From positions 8,331,501 through 8,395,500 of the forward strand of contig NC_044977.1 in the NCBI RefSeq assembly GCF_008728515.1: a DNA stretch of 64,000 nucleotides, given 5' to 3'. Shown piece by piece: positions 1-13,680 of this stretch; the first letter of the stretch is position 1, and each line of letters opens with the position of its first letter. The notes under the pieces are model-generated. The model worked only from the letters and a program-made list of their open reading frames with translations. It searched no databases and was not told the DNA's origin. The DNA is from Papio anubis (Eukaryota; Chordata; Mammalia; Primates; Cercopithecidae). A program made the translations under genes and the position numbers.

Positions 1-2524
<2,524 letters not shown>

Positions 2525-2568
2525 TTTCTTGGCAATATTTTAGCAGACAGAACTCTATTCCTTTCACC

Positions 2569-2633
2569 AGTCACTGTTCAACACAAGTTAGTGGCAGTAG
2601 TCACTGTTCAATACAATACAAGTTAGTGGCAGT
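2569..2633. repeat. Short tandem duplication
   Basis: Copy one is 2569-2598 and copy two is 2599-2633. Both start AGTCACTGTTCAA and end AAGTTAGTGGCAGT. The second copy carries a 5-base ATACA-type expansion. This looks like a recent local duplication. Confidence 0.9.
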
Positions 2634-2764
2634 AAGAGAGACCACAATTGAAACGTAGATTAAAGAAAGTGCAGTACAGCAAGATGCTAATAACATTTTT
2701 AGGTCAAGAGCATAAAGTAGTACTCATCTAACCATTAGGTAACTATAGAGAATATATAAATAAG

Positions 2765-2792
2765 CTGTGTGTGCGAATGTGTACATGGATAC
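2765..2792. repeat. 28-bp direct repeat, left copy
   Basis: This TG-rich 28-mer, containing GAATGTGTACATGGATAC, recurs at 4338-4365 with one difference in 28 bases. The two copies bracket the GC-rich LTR. Confidence 0.9.
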
Positions 2793-2796
2793 GTAC

Positions 2797-4268
2797 CCAA
2801 ATACTACTGATGGCAGCGGCGGCCCATCTGGAGGGGCTGCTGCAAAGACGTCCACTGCAGCGGGGTAGGCGCGGCCAGGGCTGCATACTTCGCGGAGCCA
2901 GCAGGGGCCGGCAACAGTTGAGAGCCCTGCACTGTACGGAGTCAGTGGGGCAGGAGCGGGACACTCCAGGAGTCCCGCACTCCAGGGTGCAGCTGCAGCC
3001 ACCCAGCCATGACCCAGGACCCAGGCATCGCTGCACTCTCGGGGTCCAGGAAGTCCCTTGTCTCTGCAGGCTTGAAAGTTCCTGCTCCCAGGGCCTGGCC
3101 TCTCCCCGCTCCTGGCACCCACTCCGGGTGGGAGCAAAGTTGTGGCCGAGCCTGGGAGCTCCTGCAACCAGGCCGGGTGTGTCCATGCTTGGGGTGGCAC
3201 TGGCATGCCAGTGCCCTGAACCCTCGGCCTCCTCCAGACTTTGAACGTCAACGAGTACGGGAGGGGGGCTGCGTGGGGCCTGAGGGCAGCCCCGCATGGG
3301 TCCGCAGGTGCCTCAGCACGAACATCCTGGGTGCACTGGCTGACACGTCAGCCCAGGAGGCAGATAGGCTACTAGGCAGGAAGGGGAGGGTCCCTGGTGA
3401 AGCCCCACCTTCAAGCCAATGATGGCCTGAAGCCTGGAGGCCAGGATGTCAGTTCTGGGTGGAATCCATGGCCTGGAGTGAGAATTTATGGTGTTTTTTC
3501 AGTGCCCACCCATGGCTGCCCGTGGACCAATCAACACGCACTTCCTCCTTTCTGAACCCATAAAATACCCCAGACAAGCCAGACTCAGGCGTTGGGGCTC
3601 TCAGCTATGGGAAGGAGCTACCCACTTTAGTCTGAGAGGTGTTCTGTCGCTCAATGAAACTCCTCCCCACCTTGCCCACCCACCTCGTTCTTCCTGGACG
3701 TGGAACAAGAGCTCTGGCCACTGAGTAGCGGAACTGAAAGCTGTAACACAAACAGGGCTGAAATGCGCCGCCTGCTCCTCACCTTGCGGCCAACTAGAGG
3801 GCGAAAAGAACTGCGGCTCTTCGGGGACCCCAGACCTAGGGGTCTCTCCGAGCCACGGCAATGACACCCTCTTTGGGACTTTGAGGTTCCTGGCGTTTCC
3901 AAGCTTCCAGACACCGCTGCATTCCCCTTATCCAGATGCGTTGGCCCGCAGTGGAAGTCACTTGTGGTGACTGCAGCCACCTGATCCAGCGGAAGCTTTG
4001 CATGGAGCTGGCGCCTGTGCCGGCGCCCGGAACCGCCCACCCCACGACAGCAGCTGGCGTGCTTGGCTGTGTGCAGTGGCTGGACTCCATGCTCACTCGG
4101 CTCCGTGCCTGGCTCACCCTTGGCTGGCATAGGATCCGGGATGGTAGTGCTAGCCGAGCACAGCCTGCCAGGCCGTGTGGGTGGAATGAGCTGAGTGGGC
4201 AAAAACTCGGGAAAAGGCGCCACCACCACAGAAGTTTCAGCTGGAATAGTGACACCCTAAGGCTCCTA
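2797..4268 (+). mobile_element. ERV1-type solo LTR (MER52/LTR12-like)
   Basis: This is a GC- and CpG-rich block of about 1.5 kb in AT-rich surroundings. It has the order expected of a gammaretrovirus-like LTR on the plus strand: a CCAATCA box at 3527, a TATA-like ATAAAAT at 3560, and a decayed polyadenylation signal (AATGAA for AATAAA) near 3653. A long GC-rich downstream part follows, with GAGCTGTAACAC-like text near 3740. No gag, pol or env sequence adjoins it, so it is a solo LTR left by recombination. My family label comes from remembered resemblance to the MER52 or LTR12 groups of class I endogenous retroviruses. The class is firmer than the subfamily. Exact ends are uncertain by some tens of bases. 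It contains several open frames that are by-products of GC richness, not genes. Confidence 0.72.
3525..3660 (+). promoter_or_regulatory. LTR core promoter and polyadenylation region
   Basis: CCAATCA at 3527-3533, ATAAAAT at 3560-3566 and AATGAA at 3653-3658 are spaced as the U3 promoter and R-region poly(A) signal of an ERV1 LTR. The poly(A) hexamer is mutated. LTRs of this class can act as promoters; whether this one does cannot be read from the sequence. Confidence 0.55.
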
Positions 4269-4273
4269 AAACT

Positions 4274-4368
4274 CTGTGTGTGTACATGTATATATACACA
4301 CACACCATGTGTACAGGGATACATATACAAGCATACTCTGTGTGTGTGAATGTGTACATGGATACACG
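4274..4368. repeat. TG/TA-rich repeat block with right 28-bp copy
   Basis: Two related units follow each other, each opening with ACTCTGTGTGTGT. The second, at 4338-4365, is the near-identical partner of 2765-2792. The block joins the 3' side of the LTR. Confidence 0.85.
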
Positions 4369-4380
4369 AGGAATGAACGT

Positions 4381-5570
4381 TTATAGATATTGCTAAAATA
4401 TGTTTATTTAATGTATACCAAGGACTTACTCAAGTCTGTATTTATTACATTTCTGAATTGCTTGTACATTTCCTTGTTATATATTTTGCTAGATTCTTAT
4501 AGATAATTTTATGTTTATTTACTGTTTCTATGTGCCAACTAGGTAGTGTTTTATACTATCGATGTATGTTCAATGTGTGTTTATAGTCTGGGAAATTTTT
4601 ACTGTATTATATATCCCTAAACTACATCTCAGAAAACTCATCAAAGACAATGGTTTATTTCCATGTGAAAATAATATTACTTTTATAGGAAAATTTGAAA
4701 AGCTATTTTGAAAATTTAAGAAATTAAATATTAATATGTAAATCACTGGTAAAAATCCTATAAGAAAAATGAGAATTCATGTTTTTCCTAAAACTTGTTA
4801 TGCTTTTTTGTATTATGTTATTGGTACTTTTTCAATTCCTTATAGGTTCATAAAGCAATTATAAAAATCCAAGATATGCTTTTCTCATTATTTTAAGCAT
4901 ATTTCAGCTATGAGTTAATATATAAAAGGAAAGAGGCTGAAACATCTTGAATTAAAAGTACAGTAAAAATCTATAGTAAATTGATATAAAGTGAATGATG
5001 ATTAGCTCCTGTCACACATTCATTCTCTCATTCCCAAACAAAGGGGGGAAAGTTATTTTTCTTGCAGACAGAGTTCTTAGAAGATGACTACTGCTGGATC
5101 TTTTGGTATAAAAACTACATTGTGTAGTTAATTATCTACCACAGAAGATCCATTACGTTTATTTTGAGTTTTTTTGTGACACTATTATCTAACAAAAATA
5201 TTACTTTTCATTAACCCCCCAAAATTTGACTCTGTATTATAGGCTATTGAATTTTGGAAACTTAAATTATAAGAAAAAAATGATAAAGTTTACATGTTCT
5301 ATATCAATGGTGTTTGTATATATGCTGTGTTAACTAACATTGAAATACTTCCTCAAAAGACAAAATAGGTTCTGAAGTGTCGTGTAAGTAGAAATTCAAG
5401 TAAACGGAGTTACATTCATGAAAAGAGTTCCCTACTTTCGTATCAAATTTAGATAGTATAAATAAATTTGATTTGAGAAGATATTTTGGATGAAACAGAA
5501 CTGAAATTTGAGAAATAAAAAAGATTAGTTATCTTTGATTTGCTGGATTTTATTCACTCACCATCTTTCC
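4381..5570. other. AT-rich stretch, nothing recognised
   Basis: I see no gene, RNA or repeat family that I can name. It is AT-rich, with only short runs of A and T. Confidence 0.5.
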
Positions 5571-5574
5571 CCCC

Positions 5575-5995
5575 CTTGTTCTGTGTCTTAGCACGCTAAA
5601 TCACTTGTAGGCAACATCGAAGGGCTCCTCGCTCTCTGGATTCCAGTTGCATTTGCTGTATTGGAGTGTGCAGAGTACAGAGGTTGAAACTTGGGTATTG
5701 AATCCCAGGGATCTCTACCAAACAGGCTGCTGGAGATTGGTCATGTCCCCATCCAGGGAATTAACAACCCTGTTCAGGCAACACTCTCCATTCAGGCACT
5801 CTCTAGGCTCTGGCAGCTGCATGATTTCTTTGCTCCTTCAGGACCCTGATGATGATCTTTTCTCAATCCTACTGCGTTCTCCCTGCCGGATTCACCAGAT
5901 TTTGTCTCCACAGTTGAAAGCAGTCTGTTACTAAATTGTTGACAGCTTGAGTGTATCTGTCTTTTCAGTGAGAAACCTGACAGAAATAGCACAAT
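5575..5995 (+). repeat. Old interspersed repeat, family not assigned
   Basis: The segment is more GC-rich than its flanks. It resembles an old mammalian repeat in blocks such as GGGCTCCTCGCTCTCTGG near 5620 and TTGAGTGTATCTGTCTTTTC near 5947. I recall similar text in an ancient mammalian element but cannot name it safely. The open frames inside are not gene-like. Confidence 0.4.
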
Positions 5996-6396
5996 TATTC
6001 AAGTGAGCCTATTCTTTTTCTTTTGACAAATGTGACTGTATCTACTTGCAAATATAAATATAAAATACTTCATTATAATTAACAACCCCCCCCAACATTT
6101 GTATGAGTTATATGTACTAATGTGTGGGTGTCTAAATACAAGAGACTCTTAATTAGACAATGAAAACCAAGCGTAAGAAATTCGTAGTAGGAAAAAAATT
6201 CCAAGATAATTTGAGCATATATATTAACACTGAAAAAATACAAACTGCAAAAAACACAAGTTAAAATTTGGTATTAAAAACATCAAAATGTGGATATATC
6301 AAATGAAAAAAGAGATTAAAAATAGTATGTTCCTTTATCAAGTAATTTATTTTTAAGTTTAAAGATATTTTCCACAATAGGTTTTTTTGTTCATTT
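5996..6396. other. AT-rich stretch, nothing recognised
   Basis: A/T runs and a short run of C near 6086. I see no supported feature. Confidence 0.5.
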
Positions 6397-7378
6397 TTCT
6401 AACTTTTGACTTTTACTTAGATTCAGAGGATACACATGCAAGATTTTTACATGGTATATTACATGATGCTGAGGTCTAGGGTATGAGTGATCCCATTACC
6501 CAGTGAGCATAGTACCTGATAGGTAGTTTTTCAATTTTGCCCTGTCCCTGACTCCTCCCTTTAGGAGTCCCCAGTGTCTATTGTTCCCAACATTATGTCC
6601 ATGTGCACCCAATGTTTAGCTCTCAATTGTAGTAGAAAAAAATGAGATATTTGGTTTTCTGTTTCTGCATTAATTTGCTTAGAGTAATAGCCTCCAACTG
6701 CATCCATGTTGCTGCAAAGACACGATTTCATTCTTTGTTTTGGCTGTGTAATATTCTATGGTGTACATGTACCACATTTTCTTTATCCAATCCACCATTC
6801 ACAGACTGGTTAATTTTGTGTCTTTCCGATAATGAATAGTGCTGCAATGAACTTGCAAGTGCATGTCTTTTTAGTAGCACACTTTATTTTCCTTTGGGTA
6901 TATACCCAATAGTGAGATTTCTGAGTCAAATGGTAATTCTGTTTCACCTTCTTTCAGAAATTTCTGAGCTGCTTTCCACAGTGTCTGAACTAATTTACAT
7001 TCTAACCAACAGTGTATAATGTTTCCTTTACTCCACAGCCTCATCAGTATCTGTTATTTTGGCATTTTGATAGTAGCCATTCTGACTAGTGTGAGATGCT
7101 GTCTCATAGTGGTTTTGATTTTCATTTCTCTGATGATTAGTGATGGTGAGCATTTCTTCATGTTTTTTGGCCACTTGTATGTCTTTCTTTGAGAAGTGTC
7201 TATTCATGTATTTTGCCCAGTTTTTAATGAGGTTATTTCTTCCTTGTTGACTTAAGTACTTATAGCTTCTTAATTTTCAAACTTTGTCATATGCATAGTT
7301 GCAAATATTTTCTCCCATGCTTTAGGATTTTTGTTTACTCTTTAGTCTAATTAGGTCCCACTTGTCAATTTTTAACAG
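6397..7378 (-). mobile_element. L1 3' end (antisense), primate-age L1
   Basis: Antisense L1 3' UTR text begins near 6397. It is followed by the usual run of antisense ORF2 C-terminal landmarks: CCTCCAACTGCATCCATGTT near 6690, GGGTATATACCCAATAG near 6896, CTCATAGTGGTTTTGATTTTC near 7104, and a TTCTCCCATGC block near 7310. It is 5'-truncated inside ORF2. The reading frame is destroyed. Confidence 0.9.
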
Positions 7379-7733
7379 AGGCATGTTTAGTATAAAGTAA
7401 ATTTTATATTTCTGTGCTTTAATGATGTTAGAAGTGAGTTAGGAAAGCTTGAAATTATATAATCAGTCATGAAAGTGTTAAAAATGATTGCATAACTGAT
7501 CTAAAAGTAAAATTAAAATGATTATAGCTTGTAAAATATAATGTTATTTCAAACAAAGCAGAGATGACCAATATGATTTCTTGGATGTATTTCATTCTAT
7601 TCATCAAGAATGTACCTTGTTAATTATAAATTATTAAATAAATGTAGAAAAAGATAATATGAATGTATTGAGATATGCCTCATGGCACTTTATCTATATG
7701 TCTCTCTTTTACGATGAAACATTCTCTTAATAG
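7379..7733. other. AT-rich stretch, nothing recognised
   Basis: I see no gene or nameable repeat between the L1 and the MaLR LTR. Confidence 0.5.
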
Positions 7734-7738
7734 GCCTC

Positions 7739-8113
7739 TGTATTTGTCTGTTTTGACACTGCTGTTAAGAATTGCATAAGACTGGGTAATTTATATTTTA
7801 AAGAAAAAAGAGGTTTAATTGACTCACAGTTCTGCATGGCTGTGGAGTCCTTGGGAAACTTACAATCATGGTGGGCAGGGAAGAGGCATGTCTTACATGG
7901 TGGCAGGCTAGAGAGAGCGAGCAAGAGCAGGGAAAACTGCCTTGTAAAACCATCACATCTTGTGAGAACTCACTCACTATCATGAGAACATCATGGAGGA
8001 AATGTCTCCATGATACAATCACTGCACATTTGGTCCCTCCCCGACACATGGAGATTACGGGGATTACAAGTTGAGAAGAGATTTGAATGAGGACATAGAG
8101 ACAAGACATATCA
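7739..8113 (-). mobile_element. THE1/MST-type MaLR solo LTR (antisense)
   Basis: The 375-bp element starts TG and ends CA. It carries the antisense MaLR landmarks ACTGGGTAATTTATA, AGGTTTAATTGACTCACAG, CTTACAATCATGGTGG, GAGAACTCACTCACTATCATG and GGGGATTAC. The flanking pentamer GCCTC at 7734-7738 and 8114-8118 is a perfect target-site duplication. No internal retroviral sequence is present, so this is a solo LTR. Subfamily is between THE1 and MSTA/B. Confidence 0.93.
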
Positions 8114-8334
8114 GCCTCTTTCAAGAAGAGACATTTAAAAAACATTATAAATGTTATAAAGAGCTATAAAACTTTCTAAAATAGGTTTTCTAAATTCAAG
8201 AAATTGAAAGAATCCTCCTTTCCCCCATATTTTTTGATGTTGCTGGTTAATTTCTTTTTAAAAAAATTTAATTTGAATTTATATTATTTATAATTAATAT
8301 TTTATAATTTATAATTATAAATTTAAGTATGCAA

Positions 8335-8990
8335 TAAAATGTATAGATCTTAAGGTACATTTTGATGTCTTCTGAGAAGTAAATGTGCCCACATAACCCA
8401 CACTGAAGTCAGTATTAGACCATCTCCCTCACCTCAGAAACTTCCCTATGCCCCTTTGGAAGTCAGGTACCACAAATGAGAGGAATCCACAGTAGTGATT
8501 TCAAAACTATATATTAGTTTTGTTTCATTATGAACATTAAATAAATAGAATCATAAAGATGTATTATCCTGTATCAAACATTTTTGGCTACAAATAACAT
8601 CTAAGAAATCCATTCATTCTACCGAATTATCAGTGCTTTTTAATTGCTAGATAGTACTTTATTGTATGGATATACCACAATATGTATTTATACTCTCAGG
8701 TGAATGAACATTTGGGAGGCTTCTAGTTTTTGACTATTATGAAAAAGATTCCTTACCATGACTTAAAAATGCTTAACATTCTTATACAAGATGTTTGGTG
8801 AATACACATTTTCATCTGTTTTGGGTAAACCTAAGAGTGGAAAGTCTCTATTAAAGGGTAGATTGACATGAAAAGAGCCTGTCAAACTGTTTCCCAAAGT
8901 TGGGGGTTACAGTTTTCATTCCCACCAGTAAGGTATGAAAATTTTAGTTTTTCTACATCTTTGGAAATATTAGGTGCTAAGCATCACTTT
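8335..8990 (-). mobile_element. L1M 3' region (antisense)
   Basis: Decayed antisense L1M landmarks run in order: an AATAGAATCATAAAGATGT block, a TTTATTGTATGGATATACCA block near 8660, GGTGAATGAACATTTGGGAGG near 8700, and ATTCCCACCAG near 8920. This is an old L1 copy with no coding capacity. Confidence 0.82.
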
Positions 8991-10639
8991 ACACATATTT
9001 GTGATAATAATGCAGAAGTCTGAAATGTAAAATATGTAAATGTTGAAACATTGAAAATGTAAATTATCTATGAGAAAAATGGATAGAGGACATCAAATGA
9101 AAAAGAACACAAAGTACAATTACCCAATAAACATATGGAAATAAGTTAACACCACATAGCATATATCAAACAGCTGCTAATTAAAATATGATGACAGTTT
9201 AAAATTTACCACATTATACTTGATTAAAAATAAAACTGCAACATTTTTTTCAGAGTACAGTATAAGGGAGATTTATATGGTTTTTATTTGAAATACAGAT
9301 TTATATATATTTTTCAAATAACTGGCAATGTTTATTAAAGCAATTAAAATGTCCTCCCTATTTGTTATCTTGAATTTTAACTTTTACACAAGGATAATAA
9401 GGAGATAATACAGGATAAAAATGGAAGTTTTTAGCAAAAATGTTGAAAGATGTATAACATCAACATATTTAATACCATTTAAATGTCTAATTGAAATTAT
9501 TAAATTGAAACACATAGAATCTTCTTAAATATTTTTACCATTAAAAATGTTTGGAATAATCCATTTATGTTTAAGCTTAAAAATATTACATCTAATTTGA
9601 TTTGTATTCATAATGATATATAATCATATGTAAAATATATACAGAAGTATATTCCTGAAAGAAACACTTGAAAATTACTGGCATAATAGATGAGCGATGC
9701 CATTATTTCTGACTTGTGTTTTCTTTCTTCTTTTCATTTTTTGACAATAAATATGTAATATTTTAATTGTTTACAGGGGACTTTTTTTCTATTTGTTATC
9801 ATGTATTTTCTTGCATACGACCCGTATTATCTATTTGAATTATTTATAATTCATAAAGTTATATGTATTCTTTTACCTTACTATTTCATTTCCTCCTTTT
9901 ACTTTTATTTATTTGCTTGGAGGTCTGAAAAATACTTCAAATATTGATTTTGTATCCCTAGCGCTATTCTTACCACAGTCCTCCATAAAATTACCCACCC
10001 TTCCCACAGTCACACATAAGAAAAATTTAATGTAAGATATATCCACTCAATGTCTCTCTTACATTTATAACCATGACCTCTAATTTCTATCAGTCTTCAG
10101 GAAGTGGGCCTAAAAAATTACTGTAGCTGCAGTACATGGCCTGAAATTACCCAGAAATAGCATTTGTGATAGCTAGAATACAAGCTGAAAACCGATTGCT
10201 CCACATGCTGAATTGGTCTGTAAGTTAATTTTGTTTGCCCTGCCCAATGCTTCAAATTTCATTTATTTCCGTGATTGAAACATTTTACATAATAACCGAG
10301 ATTTTCAGCTTTACTCAAAATGTCAGAAAGATTCAACCACATTGAGTCTGTGGTTCTGCAAATCCTGAAAAAAAAAAAAATGTCAAATACCCTGTTTGTA
10401 GGCAGTCTACTTTGATCTCCAGCATCTTTTATGTTCGTTTATTTCCAACTGAATTTTATTTTAAAACATATAATGAAACTTTGTCTACGCAACATATGGC
10501 ACTCAAGAGAAATTGACCCTTTATTCGTGTTCACAAATGGGTCCTAATTAGGTTTGATCAGTCATGACAATCAGATCTATTTGTAGGTGATTGACTCAGA
10601 AAATTCAGCTTTACCCATCAACAGATACTATTTGGCTGG
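8991..10639. other. AT-rich stretch, mostly unassigned
   Basis: The part near 9080-9260 weakly resembles sense-strand L1M ORF2 3' text (CCCAATAAACATATGGAAAT), but not enough for a call. The rest has no gene, RNA or nameable repeat. Confidence 0.45.
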
Positions 10640-11003
10640 TGCTATGGTCCTTATGTTTAAGTACCCCAAAATTCAAATCTTAAAATCCTAACCCCCAAGG
10701 TGATGGTATTAAGAAGTGTGGACTTAAGGAAATAATTAGGACATAAAGGCAGAGGCTTTATGAACAGGATTAGTGCCCTTATAAAAGAATCTCCAGAAAG
10801 CTTCCTTGCTTTTCTGGCTGTGAGAATAAAGCACGAAAACACTCTTCATAAAGAAGCAAGCTCTTTCTCAATACAAAATCTGCCAGTGCATTGATCGATC
10901 TTAGACTTTCTACCTTCTAGAACTGTAAGAAATAAATTTCTGTTGTTTAATAAGTCACCCAGCCTATATTATCTTATTATAGATGCCCGAAGGGACTGAG
11001 ACA
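10640..11003 (+). mobile_element. MLT1 (MaLR) solo LTR
   Basis: The LTR starts TGCTATGG and ends GACTGAGACA. Between these are the MLT1 landmarks CCTAACCCCCAAGGTGATGG, a GTGCCCTTATAAAAGA TATA region near 10776, AGAACTGTAAGAAATAAATT (poly(A) signal) near 10920, and a final CCCGAAGGGACTGAG. The flanking pentamers GCTGG and CCTGG form an imperfect target-site duplication. It lies alone, without internal sequence. Confidence 0.92.
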
Positions 11004-11702
11004 CCTGGAGATGATTTTAGCCAGAAAGTGAGCACATGGACTGAAGTGAGCCAAGTCAAAGAAGGAAAGACTTTTTATTCAAGCCTTGTAGGAAAAACTA
11101 ACTCTCTCTCTCTCTTTTTTTCTTTATGTCCATGAAAAAAATTGAAGAGAGCCTTGACAACAATAACACTGATACTGACTCTTTATCGGGACTTCCAGTC
11201 ATGCAAAACACATTACTTAGGTCATTTGAGTCAGATTTTGATTACCTGAAATAGGAAGCATCTATTTGAAACTCTCATTTAGTTGGCACACATGTGCTCC
11301 CACTTAAAAGGTACCCATTTGCAATTCAATATCCTGGACTTAGCCTTCTTTACTAAACTGTATTTCCTATGTGACTCTTGAAAGCATTTGGGTTAATAAA
11401 CACTGATTTAGCAAACTTGAAACATTATATTTTAAAATAATCCTCAAAGGATATTGTGTGTATATGTGTATGAAAGGGGAACTCATGATGTTGATTACAT
11501 ATCATTTAATTTATATGCCTGAGAAGCAGACATTTGATGTTTTTTATTAAATACAGATTAGAAATTTTAGTAGTCAGAAATAAAGACATACTTTTTTAAG
11601 AATTGTGCAGCTTAATGCATACATATGACTGAAAATAGAGTTTGCGCATACCAACACACTTGTTAGCACTATCGGTTTCCTCAAATACAAATTCGAAAGC
11701 TG
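11004..11702. other. Unassigned stretch with short CT run
   Basis: A CTCTCTCT...TTTTTT run lies near 11100-11120. Nothing else is recognised. Confidence 0.5.
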
Positions 11703-11810
11703 CATGTATGTCTTCTTTTAAAAAGTGTCAGTTCATGTCCTTTGCCTGCTTATTAATGTCATTGTATGTTTTGCTTGTTGAACTGTTTAAGTTTCTTATA
11801 GACTCTTATA
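11703..11810 (-). mobile_element. Short L1 ORF2 fragment (antisense)
   Basis: About 108 bp match antisense L1 ORF2 text (ATGTATGTCTTCTTTTAAAA, CAGTTCATGTCCTTTGCCTG, then TTTAAGTTTCTTATAGACTC) with no L1 3' UTR or poly(A) beside it. It is an isolated scrap, not a normal 3'-anchored insertion. Confidence 0.72.
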
Positions 11811-12920
11811 GACCCATCTCTAAAGGTTACCACTGCTAACCAGTTTCTCATCGACACACATAAAAGCCTATATAGCAAGCTAGATTGAAAGGTCAATATT
11901 GTATATATTTAATTCTACTGTATATTTAGTTCTACTTGAAGGACTGTAAATAATACCTAATTCTACTGTTTTAAAGCATTTCATGGAATTCAGTATTTCA
12001 AATAGTCCTCAGTCATATGTAAGTATGGCTAAATAAGTGAATTAGTTCTTAAATGTACAGCCTGTTAATAAATAATGTAACAGCCTATTTTAATTCATAA
12101 TATTAGTATAGCTTTTTATTCCCTGAAAAGTAGTGTCTGTTTACAGTTAATGGATCTCCTCATCTGTAAAAATATTAACTTGATCACTAAAAACATCTCT
12201 TAGTAAATATTTATGAAATGTAAAATTAATAAAAAAGTCATAACACTGAGTTCTTAGGCTATGTAATTTTTTCATTAAAATAATTACTCCACTAGTTTTC
12301 AGATAGTAATGTGTAGATTGACAGGTATAGTTTGGGAATAAAGACAAAAATTTACAGCCCAAACTATTCACTATATTGATGTTAGACACAAAGAAATTTG
12401 AAACTTTCTAGATTTAAAATCTTTACAATTTCAAAATAAATATATTGTATATTCATATTCACATGCACATCATGTGTTAAGTATCAAATAAATAAAAAAT
12501 ATTTCTGAACATTTAAATATCTTTGAAAAAGATTAGTGATGCCACTGTTTTTATTTTGGATTTATATAATTTTCGGCTTATTAGCACCAGCTCAATGCTT
12601 AAAACAGACCAATTCTATCTGCCTAGACCAAAGTACATTCTATGATACTATATCTCATATACTTAAAGGATCTTTATTTTAAAAAGTAAACAGAGAACAG
12701 TAGCCAATAACAACAGCAAAGGAGTAACAACAAACAGAGCTGTAGCTGCAGCAATACCAGTTATAAAACAAGATAAAACAAATATAACCTAGAAAACAGA
12801 GGTAGTATGTGAGGCATATGTAACTAAATACTTTTTTCATGAGCTTAGTGATAGATAAATTGATTAACAAAAAATATTTCCTTTAACAATCTTGCCAATG
12901 TGGCTTTTCATCACCTTTGC

Positions 12921-12923
<3 letters not shown>
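11811..12923. other. AT-rich stretch, nothing firmly recognised
   Basis: A weak MIR-like motif (CTCATCTGTAAAAATATTAA near 12160) is present but too short for a call. No gene is seen. Confidence 0.45.

Positions 12924-12952
<29 letters not shown>
12924..12952 (+). repeat. A29 homopolymer
   Basis: An uninterrupted run of about 29 A. No SINE or L1 body that I can recognise precedes it, so its origin as a retroposon tail is unproven. Confidence 0.9.
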
Positions 12953-12956
<4 letters not shown>

Positions 12957-13250
12957 ACTTTTCCTAAATCTTCATACGTGAATGAAAAAACTCCGGCTTT
13001 CATTGGCGTTACAGTGTTTCTGAAAGCCATATTTGGCACAGTTTTCTGCTTTAGGCAGAGCATATCCTAGTGACTTGAGTTGGAGTACAACATATTAGTT
13101 TAACGTAAACCAATATCTTACTAAAAAGATGTACACTTTTAATGTTCTCACAGGTATTTTATAACAAGCATGACTTACAATATGAAAGAGAGCTCAGTTA
13201 TTAAACATAAACTTAAGAGACCACAAAAATATTCTTATTTTCAATTTGCC

Positions 13251-13380
13251 AAAAAGGAAGAAAGAAAAGAAAAGCGAAAGAAGGAAAGGAAGGGAGGGAA
13301 GGAAGGAAGAAAGGAAGGAAAGGACAAATAGAGAAACTGATGAAGAAAAGAGGGAAGGAAAGAAGAAGGAAGGAAGGGAA
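13251..13380 (+). repeat. GGAA/GAAA polypurine tract
   Basis: About 130 bases are almost entirely purine, built of GGAAGGAAA-type units with short interruptions. The open frame on the opposite strand is low-complexity translation, not a gene. Confidence 0.95.
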
Positions 13381-13504
13381 TAACATTATTTCAGATAAAG
13401 GGTGGCACAACTTGTGTTTCAACTCTGGCAGCTGACAGGAATAAAAATAGAAAATATATTATTTAGTAATTGAGTAACAAAGTGAAAAAATGAAATCTCA
13501 TATT

Positions 13505-13680
13505 TATTGAGCACCTGATGTGTGCCATGTAGTTTCATCAATGTTCTCATTTTATTCTCCAACAATCACCGTAAGTAAAAATTGCCCCCTGTTCGTTTTA
13601 AGCTTATTTCTATGAGCTTCAGAATGATAGGGGAAGTTCCTTAGGGTTAATCAGTTAGCAGATTTGATTCTCATCAACAA
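13505..13680 (-). mobile_element. MIR element (antisense)
   Basis: TTTATTGAGCACCTGATGTG followed by TGTGCCATG, a TTCTCATTTTATTCTCCAACA block and a GGTTAATCAGTTAGCAG-like end match an antisense MIR in order. It is heavily diverged. Confidence 0.65.

Noticed and set aside
2724..4349. Several 137-192 codon open frames on both strands
   Set aside because: They lie in the GC-rich LTR, overlap each other on opposite strands, and show no domain or codon structure.
9080..9260. Possible sense L1M fragment
   Set aside because: Only one block resembles L1; order of neighbouring blocks not confirmed.
12140..12250. Possible MIR
   Set aside because: One CTCATCTGTAAAA motif only; flanking MIR blocks not convincing.
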